11,916 bases of DNA from Nocardioides sp. (GTDB lineage: Bacteria > Actinomycetota > Actinomycetes > Propionibacteriales > Nocardioidaceae). Shown piece after piece: positions 6,224-11,525 of the stretch (position 1 is the first letter of the stretch; every line of letters starts with the position of its first letter). Location of the stretch: NCBI GenBank assembly GCA_030145945.1, contig JASLDK010000193.1, forward strand, positions 1 through 11,916, given 5' to 3'. The position numbers were made by a program, and so were the translations under genes. A model generated the notes under the pieces. The model worked only from the letters and a program-made list of their open reading frames with translations. It did no database searches and had not been told where the DNA came from.

Positions 6224-7882
6224 TCACCACGCTCCCACGCCAGGAACCCGGAGCCGTTCGACCACCAGGATCACGCCCGCCGTGACGGCGGCCAGCACCA
6301 CCGACGCCGCCATCGCGGTGCCGTAGTTGAGCGCTCCCGGGTGCCCGAGCAGGCGATAGATGACGACCGGCAGGGTCGGCTCGGAGGGGCGCACGATGAA
6401 CGACGTGGCGCCGAACTCCCCCAGCGAGACGGCGAAGGCGAAGCCCGCGGCGGCAAGGAGCGGCCGCCAGACCACGGCAACATCGACGGTCAGCAGGGTC
6501 CGCAGCGGTCCGGACCCGAGCGACGCTGCGGCCTGCCGTTGCCGATCGTCGATGCCCGCGAGCACCGGCACGAGAGTGCGGACGACCAGGGGCAGCGCCA
6601 CCAGCGCCTGCGCGATCGGCACCAGCAGGGGGCTGGCGCGCAGGTCGAGGGGCGGCTGGTCCAGGGCGATCAGGAACCCGAAGCCCAGGGTCACGGCGGA
6701 AACGCCCAGCGGCAGCATGAAGAAGCCGTCGAGCACTGTCCGCACCCGTCTTCCCCAGCGGGTGCGGGCATTCCGGGTCACCACGAACGCGACGATCAGC
6801 CCGAGCGTCAACGACATCCAGGTCGCGTCGACCGCGATCCGCAGCGACGCGGTGAGCGCACGGGTGACCGAGGTCTGCAGCAGACCGTCGGCCGATCCGG
6901 CGAGGGCACGGTAGAAGTCGAGGCTCCACCGGCCTTCTCGGCGTACCGAACCGAGGACGAGGGTCGCCACCGGCAGCGCCACCAGCGCGAGGGTCAGGAG
7001 GGTGGCGGCGATGGGCGGCGCATCGTGCCACCGCGGCCTGGCCGGGTCGGCGAAGACCCGGCGGACCGTCGGGTCCGGGGTGGCGCGCAGCCGACCGACG
7101 ACCACCAGCAGCGCGACCACTGCGAGCATCTGCACCAAGGAGAGCGCTGCCGCCGCGGGCAGGTCGAGCAGATCGGCGGTCAGCAGGTAGATCTCCGTCT
7201 CGACCGACGAATAGCGCACGCCGCCGAGCACGAGCACCACCCCGAAGGCCGTTGCGCAGAACAGGAACACGACGCTGGCGGCGGACACGATCGCTGGCCG
7301 CAGTGCGGGCAGGGTGACCGTGCGGAACACCTGCAGGGGTGTCGCACCCAGGGCGGCGGCCGCCTCGCCGGGGCGGCGGTCGAGACCCTCCCAGGCGACG
7401 CCGACGGTGCGGATCACGACCGCCACGTTGAAGAAGACGAGACCGATCAGGATCGCGGCCGGCGTACCGTCCAGGTCGAGGAAGCCGAGCGGCCCCGACG
7501 AGGAGATCAACTGCCGCACAGCCAGACCGACGACGACGGTCGGCAGCACGAAGGGCACGAGCAGCGCGGTGCGCACGAGGGCGCGTCCCGGGAACCGCAG
7601 CCGGTGCAAGACGTAGGCCGCCGGGAGTCCGAGGACGACGGCGCACACCGTCGCCACCGAGCTGGTCCAGACCGTGAACCAGAGCACCCGGGCGGTGCGT
7701 GGCCGACGGAGGACGTCGAGCACCGCGCCCGGGTCGAAGGCACCATCGGGCCACACCCCCCGCCGCAGCATCGCGCCCACGGGGAGCACGAAGAAGAGCG
7801 CCACGACCACGACCGGCACGAGCGCGAGCAGGACGTACGTCGCCCTCCCCGCATGCCCGGACCGGCCGTGGGCAGACGTCAT
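6224..7882 (-). CDS. thiP: Thiamine ABC transporter permease, fused two-domain protein
   Basis: The protein is 552 aa with about twelve membrane segments, first at residues 16-37. It contains two copies of the binding-protein-dependent permease domain. The two EAA-type loops that dock on the ATPase are EAAAALGATPLQVFRTVTLP (173-192) and, more degenerate, QAAASLGSGPL (450-460). The linker between the halves (about 265-290) is polar. This fused arrangement is that of ThiP and the related iron permease FbpB. The start ATG (7880-7882) overlaps the thiB stop as ATGA, so I rejected the 91-codon upstream extension into thiB. It forms the membrane channel between ThiB outside and ThiQ inside. Confidence 0.9.
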   Translation of the reverse strand: MTSAHGRSGHAGRATYVLLALVPVVVVALFFVLPVGAMLRRGVWPDGAFDPGAVLDVLRRPRTARVLWFTVWTSSVATVCAVVLGLPAAYVLHRLRFPGRALVRTALLVPFVLPTVVVGLAVRQLISSSGPLGFLDLDGTPAAILIGLVFFNVAVVIRTVGVAWEGLDRRPGEAAAALGATPLQVFRTVTLPALRPAIVSAASVVFLFCATAFGVVLVLGGVRYSSVETEIYLLTADLLDLPAAAALSLVQMLAVVALLVVVGRLRATPDPTVRRVFADPARPRWHDAPPIAATLLTLALVALPVATLVLGSVRREGRWSLDFYRALAGSADGLLQTSVTRALTASLRIAVDATWMSLTLGLIVAFVVTRNARTRWGRRVRTVLDGFFMLPLGVSAVTLGFGFLIALDQPPLDLRASPLLVPIAQALVALPLVVRTLVPVLAGIDDRQRQAAASLGSGPLRTLLTVDVAVVWRPLLAAAGFAFAVSLGEFGATSFIVRPSEPTLPVVIYRLLGHPGALNYGTAMAASVVLAAVTAGVILVVERLRVPGVGAW

Positions 7883-8943
7883 CGGGAGACGATCTCCGTC
7901 CACTTCTCCAGCCAGGCCTGACGATTCCTGGTGATCTCGGCTGGCGCGACCTGTTCGGTCGAGGTCGGTCGTTTCGCGAACTTCGCCCAGTCGGCGGGCA
8001 GTTCGACATCGGACGCGACCGGGAAGACGTACATCGAGTCCGGAAGCGCAGCCTGCACCTCGGGCGACAGCAACCAGTCGATCACAGCGTGCGCGCCAGC
8101 CGTGTTCGTGTCGTTGCCCTCGAGGACGCCGGCGTACTCGACCTGTTGGAAGCACCCGTCCAGCAAGGCGCCCGTGGTCGTCGACGTCTTCGACTTGTCG
8201 AGCGTGAACGCCGGCGACGAGTCGTAGGAGACGACGATCGGGCGGTCGCCCCCCGAGAACGTGAAGTCGGTGAAGTAGGCGTCCGACCAGCCCTTCACGA
8301 CCTTGGCACCGTTGTCCATGAGTCGGGACCAGTACGCCGCCCAGCCGTCGCCGTACTTCGCGACCGTGGCCAACAAGAAGGCCAGTCCTGGCGAGCTGGT
8401 GCTGGCTCCCGGGATCACGAACAGGTCCTTGTAGGCGGGCTTGGTGAGGTCATCGATGCTCGTCGGCGCCGCGATGCCCTGCTTGGCGAACCACGCGTCG
8501 TCGACATTGACGCAGACGTTGCCGTTGTCGATAGGCGTCAGGTCGTGCGCGTCGTCGCCCTCCAGCACGAACTGCTCGGCCCCGGCCGGGAGCGAGGGGT
8601 CGTACGGCGCGAACACACCCTCGTCGATCGCGCGGCTGGCGAAGGTGTTGTCGACACCGAAGACCACGTCCCCGACCGGCTTGGCCTTGGTGAGGACGAG
8701 CTGGTTCGTCAGCGCCCCGGCATCCTCGAGCTTGCTGACCTTCAGGGTGTAGCCGGACTCCTTCTCGAAGGACTTCACGAGGTCCTTCGGAAGGTCGAAG
8801 GACTCATGGGTCACCAAGGTGACCGTCCTGTCGCTGGCGGCCTTGTCGCCGCCCTTGCCGCTGTCGCTGCTCAGCGAACAACCGCTCGCCGCGAGAGCGA
8901 TGGTGGTGAGGGCAACCAGGCCCGTGGAAATGCGTGACCGCAT
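7879..8943 (-). CDS. thiB: Thiamine ABC transporter substrate-binding lipoprotein
   Basis: The 354-aa extracytoplasmic solute-binding protein has a lipoprotein signal: basic MRSR start, hydrophobic core, and lipobox LAASGC with C22 as the lipidated residue. The linker that follows is Ser/Gly/Lys-rich. The mature part begins TVTLVTHESFDLP (40-52), the typical first strand of ThiB-type proteins. VVFGVDNTFASRAIDEGVFAP (93-113) and PIVVSYDSSPA (about 221-231) are also characteristic of this family. It would capture thiamine, thiamine phosphate or diphosphate and deliver it to ThiP. The start ATG (8941-8943) is six bases from AGGGAG (8950-8955), which lies inside the TPP aptamer. It is the first gene of the operon, so its translation is the direct target of the riboswitch. 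Confidence 0.93.
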   Translation of the reverse strand: MRSRISTGLVALTTIALAASGCSLSSDSGKGGDKAASDRTVTLVTHESFDLPKDLVKSFEKESGYTLKVSKLEDAGALTNQLVLTKAKPVGDVVFGVDNTFASRAIDEGVFAPYDPSLPAGAEQFVLEGDDAHDLTPIDNGNVCVNVDDAWFAKQGIAAPTSIDDLTKPAYKDLFVIPGASTSSPGLAFLLATVAKYGDGWAAYWSRLMDNGAKVVKGWSDAYFTDFTFSGGDRPIVVSYDSSPAFTLDKSKTSTTTGALLDGCFQQVEYAGVLEGNDTNTAGAHAVIDWLLSPEVQAALPDSMYVFPVASDVELPADWAKFAKRPTSTEQVAPAEITRNRQAWLEKWTEIVSR

Positions 8944-8947
8944 CGTT

Positions 8948-9035
8948 GACTCCCTACGCCGGTGTTGACCGGATCAGGTTCGGAGGGTCTGCGGTTGGTC
9001 CCGCACTCTCAGCCCGCACCACGGGCTCCCCTGTC
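8948..9035 (-). promoter_or_regulatory. TPP riboswitch (THI element), complete, controlling thiBPQ
   Basis: Read on the minus strand, all hallmarks are present. The P1 strands are GAC (9033-9035) and GTC (8948-8950). P3 is GCCCG/CGGGC, followed by the invariant CTGAGA (9007-9012). An extra hairpin TGCGG-GACCAA-CCGCA comes next, then CCTGATC (8972-8978), P5 CCGG-TCAACA-CCGG, and the pyrophosphate-binding GCGTAGGGA (8951-8959). The Shine-Dalgarno AGGGAG (8950-8955) is part of this last conserved strand, so TPP binding should hide it directly and block translation of thiB. There is no terminator hairpin between aptamer and start codon, which supports translational control. Confidence 0.97.
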
Positions 9036-9040
9036 TGACG
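8969..9040. repeat. 72-bp direct repeat, left copy (within the thiB riboswitch)
   Basis: This segment is identical base for base to 9840-9911, in the same orientation, 871 bp apart. It covers the riboswitch from its predicted transcription start to the 5' strand of P5. To the left the copies diverge at once (A8968 versus C9839). To the right similarity fades over the -10 region (AGCCTA at 9046-9051 versus ATCCTA at 9918-9923). Confidence 0.97.
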
Positions 9041-9045
9041 CCTCC

Positions 9046-9051
9046 AGCCTA
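9046..9051 (-). promoter_or_regulatory. Candidate -10 of the thiB riboswitch promoter
   Basis: TAGGCT on the minus strand fits TANNNT. The predicted start, about seven bases downstream (around 9039), is just before the 5' strand of riboswitch helix P1, as expected for a riboswitch leader. A convincing -35 is not visible. Confidence 0.45.
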
Positions 9052-9117
9052 GCGGGAGGAAATGGACAAGGCCCCAGGGGGTTTCGCTAGCTCTCGCCGC
9101 TACGCCGTGATTCCCGG

Positions 9118-9163
9118 GGCTCTCTGTCGGTGGTCAACCTTACGCTCTCGTAGCGACAGAGCC
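9118..9163 (+). other. Nested inverted repeat in the leader of the Abi_2 gene
   Basis: GGCTCT-CT-GTCG (9118-9129) pairs with CGAC-AGAGCC (9154-9163): ten base pairs with a two-base bulge. The 24-base loop contains TACG-CTCT-CGTA (9141-9152), a second small hairpin. It sits 20 bases before the start codon and ends just before the GGAAAGG Shine-Dalgarno (9170-9176). It could be an operator dyad, a leader RNA fold, or part of a small RNA partnered with the Abi protein. TACGCT (9141-9146) inside the loop also fits a weak -10. Confidence 0.35.
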
Positions 9164-9182
9164 AACCTCGGAAAGGTCAGTC

Positions 9183-9809
9183 GTGACTCGGGACCCATGG
9201 ACGCTTGAGGCGATGCTGTCGCCTGTCCGCATGGCTCCCTACCTCGCCGCTTCGGACGACGACTGGGAAGGCGCACTGGCTCTCTACGACTGGAACGCCT
9301 TGGTCAGCGGAGCTTTGTTCGAGTCGCTCCACTACCTCGAAGTCGGACTTCGCAACGCCCTCGACATGGCCGCGCTCGAACATCTCGGCGATGACTGGCT
9401 GGCAGCCAACTCACCCTTCTTGACGCCACGTTCTCGTCGGGTCGTGGCACTCGCTGAGGGCCGCGCAGGTGCCCCTTCCTCTTCGCACGGCAAGGTCGTC
9501 GCCGAACTGCCGTTCGGCTTCTGGCGATCGTTGCTGGCTGACGAGTACAACCGCCGACTTTGGCAACCTGCCCTGCGCCACGCATTCGACGGTCCTGTTC
9601 GTCGCCGCACACTCCATGCTGAACTCGATGAGCTGCGGCAGCTACGCAACCGAATTGCTCATCACGAACCGATCCACAGCCGAGACCTTCACCGCGACCT
9701 CGACCGCCTTCTCGACCTCGCTACTCGCATAGCCCGAGCACTTGGAAAGCACATCGCAGAGACGACTCGAGTGCCCCTGTTCATCGACATGAATCCGACA
9801 GGCAACTGA
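9183..9809 (+). CDS. Abi_2-like abortive-infection protein (HEPN-type putative RNase)
   Basis: The 208-aa protein matches the pattern I know for actinobacterial Abi_2 proteins: an LSPVRMAPYL start region, YDWNALVSGALFESLHYLEV (35-54), LRNAL (56-60), VVAELPFGFWRSLL (105-118), LWQPALRHAF (126-135) and the hallmark LRNRIAHHEPI (154-164). The last contains R155-x4-H160, the Rx4-6H active-site pattern of HEPN ribonucleases. Family members act in phage defence by abortive infection, presumably by cutting RNA in the infected cell. The start is GTG (9183-9185), six bases after GAAAGG (9171-9176). The gene is transcribed opposite to all neighbours, is GC-poorer than they are, and lies between two copies of a riboswitch repeat, so recent acquisition is likely. 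No antitoxin protein gene is adjacent. Confidence 0.85.
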   Translation: MTRDPWTLEAMLSPVRMAPYLAASDDDWEGALALYDWNALVSGALFESLHYLEVGLRNALDMAALEHLGDDWLAANSPFLTPRSRRVVALAEGRAGAPSSSHGKVVAELPFGFWRSLLADEYNRRLWQPALRHAFDGPVRRRTLHAELDELRQLRNRIAHHEPIHSRDLHRDLDRLLDLATRIARALGKHIAETTRVPLFIDMNPTGN

Positions 9810-9821
9810 AAGTGGCCAGAA

Positions 9822-9854
9822 CCGAACGCGGCCTGCATCCCGGATCAGGTTCGG
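9822..9854 (+). terminator. Bulged hairpin after the Abi_2 gene, straddling the repeat boundary
   Basis: CCGAA (9822-9826) pairs with TTCGG (9850-9854), CCTG (9832-9835) with CAGG (9846-9849), and ATC (9837-9839) with GAT (9843-9845). The bulges are CGCGG and C. The left arm is unique DNA and the right arm is the first bases of the 72-bp repeat. It could terminate the Abi_2 transcript 13 bases after its stop, but no U-tract follows. Confidence 0.35.
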
Positions 9855-9911
9855 AGGGTCTGCGGTTGGTCCCGCACTCTCAGCCCGCACCACGGGCTCC
9901 CCTGTCTGACG
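9840..9911 (-). promoter_or_regulatory. Truncated TPP riboswitch, right copy of the 72-bp direct repeat
   Basis: Identical to 8969-9040. On the minus strand it retains the 5' strand of P1, P2-P3 with CTGAGA (9878-9883), the extra hairpin and CCTGATCCGG. It then breaks off before the P5 3' strand, GCGTAGGGA and the P1 3' strand. The pyrophosphate-sensing half is gone and no gene follows in the same orientation until thiB, so it should not bind TPP or regulate in the usual way. It marks the second end of the putative inserted module. Confidence 0.93.
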
Positions 9912-9917
9912 GCTCCG

Positions 9918-9923
9918 ATCCTA
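9918..9923 (-). promoter_or_regulatory. Candidate -10 of the truncated riboswitch copy
   Basis: TAGGAT on the minus strand fits TANNNT and aligns with the -10 of the intact copy. Its first three bases are also the TAG stop (9921-9923) of the 149-aa gene. Transcription from here would start near 9911 and run antisense to the Abi_2 gene. A -35 is not evident. Confidence 0.35.
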
Positions 9924-10370
9924 GACGAGGGCGATCAGGTCGGTGGCCACACCTCCACCCGCCGAGATCGCTGAGCGGACCTCGACGACCTCGGTCTCGG
10001 TGAGTCTGAAGACCGCACTCGTTCCGGTGTCGTTGCCGGACCAGATGATCCGACCCCGCTCGCTGAGCCCGGTCCCGCCGATCGTGTACGGCGCCAGCGC
10101 GACCGCAATCGCAAAGTCATCGTCGTCATGGACGTCGGCGCGGAAGGTCACCCGGGCCGCCGAGGGCAGCCATCGGAGACGACGCCGCTGCTCCATTCGG
10201 TCACGCGCTGCTTCAACCGCCCATTGGACGTCGCGAGGCCACGGCCCGTCCGACACCACGTCGACATCGAGGTGGGCCAGTCGATGACGTTGGGCGGTCA
10301 GACTTCCACGATAGGCAGCGACGACGGTCGCCCCATCTGCTCCGGCCTTGAGGGTGAAGTCCACGATCAT
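9921..10370 (-). CDS. Hypothetical protein, 149 aa
   Basis: I do not recognise this family. The protein starts at ATG 10368-10370 without a good Shine-Dalgarno and ends with a TAG shared with a candidate -10. It is soluble-looking, with no signal peptide or membrane segment. The centre is an Arg-rich basic stretch (RDRMEQRRRLRWLPSAAR, about 56-73), followed by an acidic DVHDDDDFAIAVAL segment (about 79-92) and a beta-rich, Gly/Thr-rich C-terminus. Hand-counted GC (about 69%) resembles that of the surrounding chromosome, so it looks native rather than part of the Abi_2 module. It lies 57 bp after the metallo-beta-lactamase gene on the same strand and may be co-transcribed with it. Confidence 0.65.
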   Translation of the reverse strand: MIVDFTLKAGADGATVVAAYRGSLTAQRHRLAHLDVDVVSDGPWPRDVQWAVEAARDRMEQRRRLRWLPSAARVTFRADVHDDDDFAIAVALAPYTIGGTGLSERGRIIWSGNDTGTSAVFRLTETEVVEVRSAISAGGGVATDLIALV

Positions 10371-10427
10371 CAGTCTTGCAGGAGAGATGACAATTGGCGG
10401 TCGCCGTCGACTGCCGCTGACCTGCCC

Positions 10428-11501
10428 TCAGCCGACGGACGTGTAGACGACGCCGTCGGGCTCGTCGACACTCGTCGCCTGGCCCCGAGCGACCAGCAGG
10501 TCGAGGTGGGCCTTGGTCTCCATGGCGGCCATGCCCTGGCTGAACGGGTCGAGGTCACCGAAGGCGCGTTCGTGGCGTGTCCAGCCGAGATCCTTGGCGA
10601 CCACGAGCGAGGTGATCGTGCCCCGTGCCTTCACTGAGGCCAGGCACTGGTCGAGCCGGTCCTCGTGATGGGCCAGGAGCTCGTCGACCCGGGCGTACGT
10701 CGAGGGGGCGACCGGGCCGTGGGCCGGGAGGACCTGCAGGTCGGGCAGTTGGCGGACCCGGGCCAGGGAGGCCATGAAGTCGCCGAGCGGCTGATCGGTC
10801 GGCGGCACGGTGAAGCCGATCGACGGGGTGATGGTGGGGAGAACGTGGTCCCCGGAGAAGAGCACGCCCTCGGCCCGGTCCGCGTAGACGTAGTGGCCGG
10901 GCGTGTGGCCGGGCGTGTGGACGGCGTCGAGGCTGCGGCGGCCGATGTCGAAGGTGCGGTCGCCCTCGATCCAGAGGTCCGGGAACGCCCAGTCGGCCGC
11001 GTCAGGGAGGGTGCCGTCGTGGCCGGACTCCCAGAGCTCGGCGATCTCCGCGGCCCCGGCGGTCCGCAGCACCTCGAGGAACGGGCTCTCGCCGATCTCG
11101 GCCTGCGAGGCCCGGTGGAGCAGTTCGAGCGCGGGTCTCTCCTCGATCCCGAGCGCCACCTGCGCGCCGTACTCGTGCCCGAGCACGGTGGCCATCGTGA
11201 AGTGGTCGCGGTGCACGTGGGTGACGAGGAAACGCTTGATGTCGCCGAATCCCGAGCCGATCGATCGCAGTGACGTGTCGAGCAGCTCACGCGCGACCGG
11301 GATGGACCAGCCGCCGTCGATGAGGGTCAGGCCGTCGTCGCCCTCGATCACGTAGACGTTGATCGCCTTCAGGGCATCCATCGGCAGCGGGAGCGGGATC
11401 CGGTAGATCCCGTCGGCCACCTTCCAGGCCCCTTCGTTGGCCCAGTGCTCGCCGGAGTCCGGCGAGATGGCATGTCCGGTTGCGACGCCTCCCGTGCTCA
11501 T
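10428..11501 (-). CDS. Metallo-beta-lactamase-fold hydrolase
   Basis: The 357-aa protein carries the complete binuclear metal site. THVHRDHF (94-101) supplies H95, H97, D99 and H100. HTPGHTPGH (196-204) supplies a His ligand, probably H200. SGDH (217-220) supplies D218, and PAHGP (260-264) supplies H262. The N-terminal strands include NVYVIEGDDGLTLIDGG (48-64). The roughly 90-residue C-terminal part after 265 is helical and resembles the winged-helix tail of LACTB2/glyoxalase II-like hydrolases. Substrates in this family range from thioesters and lactones to nucleic acids, and none can be assigned here. The start is ATG (11499-11501) with no clear Shine-Dalgarno but a -10 hexamer six bases upstream. 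It lies 24 bp after the short-chain dehydrogenase gene. Confidence 0.92.
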   Translation of the reverse strand: MSTGGVATGHAISPDSGEHWANEGAWKVADGIYRIPLPLPMDALKAINVYVIEGDDGLTLIDGGWSIPVARELLDTSLRSIGSGFGDIKRFLVTHVHRDHFTMATVLGHEYGAQVALGIEERPALELLHRASQAEIGESPFLEVLRTAGAAEIAELWESGHDGTLPDAADWAFPDLWIEGDRTFDIGRRSLDAVHTPGHTPGHYVYADRAEGVLFSGDHVLPTITPSIGFTVPPTDQPLGDFMASLARVRQLPDLQVLPAHGPVAPSTYARVDELLAHHEDRLDQCLASVKARGTITSLVVAKDLGWTRHERAFGDLDPFSQGMAAMETKAHLDLLVARGQATSVDEPDGVVYTSVG

Positions 11502-11507
11502 GGCCTG

Positions 11508-11513
11508 ACTCTA
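11508..11513 (-). promoter_or_regulatory. Candidate -10 for a leaderless metallo-beta-lactamase-fold gene
   Basis: TAGAGT on the minus strand (TANNNT) is followed by CAGGCC and then ATG. This is the same six-base geometry as in front of the acyl-CoA oxidase gene at 4093. AGG within CAGGCC is too close to the ATG to be a good Shine-Dalgarno, so a leaderless start is plausible. No convincing -35 is visible. Confidence 0.4.
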
Positions 11514-11525
11514 ATGAGCGCTTGG

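Larger units (their letters stand above)
8969..9839. mobile_element. Putative integrated module carrying one Abi_2 gene, bounded by riboswitch direct repeats
   Basis: One repeat copy plus the unique interior (9041-9839) makes an 871-bp unit. It contains a single gene on the plus strand. A hand count gives about 63% GC over 9241-9780, against about 69% for 9961-10260 on the right and about 70-73% in sampled thi-operon lines. Removing the unit would join the orphan gene at 9921-10370 directly to a complete riboswitch and thiB. I find no transposase, integrase or terminal inverted repeats, and 72 bp is far too long for an IS target duplication. The unit therefore resembles an attL/attR pair or a recombination scar rather than a classical transposon. 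The left and right limits could shift anywhere within the repeat. Confidence 0.5.

Noticed and set aside
5951..7921. Very long plus-strand open frame opposite thiP and thiQ
   Set aside because: Its product is low-complexity, rich in Arg, Gly, Asp and His, typical of antisense frames in high-GC DNA. The opposite strand encodes clear ABC-transporter motifs.
8969..9911. CRISPR-like or IS-type interpretation of the 72-bp repeats
   Set aside because: There are only two copies, 871 bp apart. There is no spacer array, no terminal inverted repeats and no transposase, and the repeat is recognisably a TPP aptamer.
10889..10920. Tandem 12-base repeat in the metallo-beta-lactamase-fold gene
   Set aside because: It encodes HTPGHTPGH, a normal conserved metal-binding motif of the fold.
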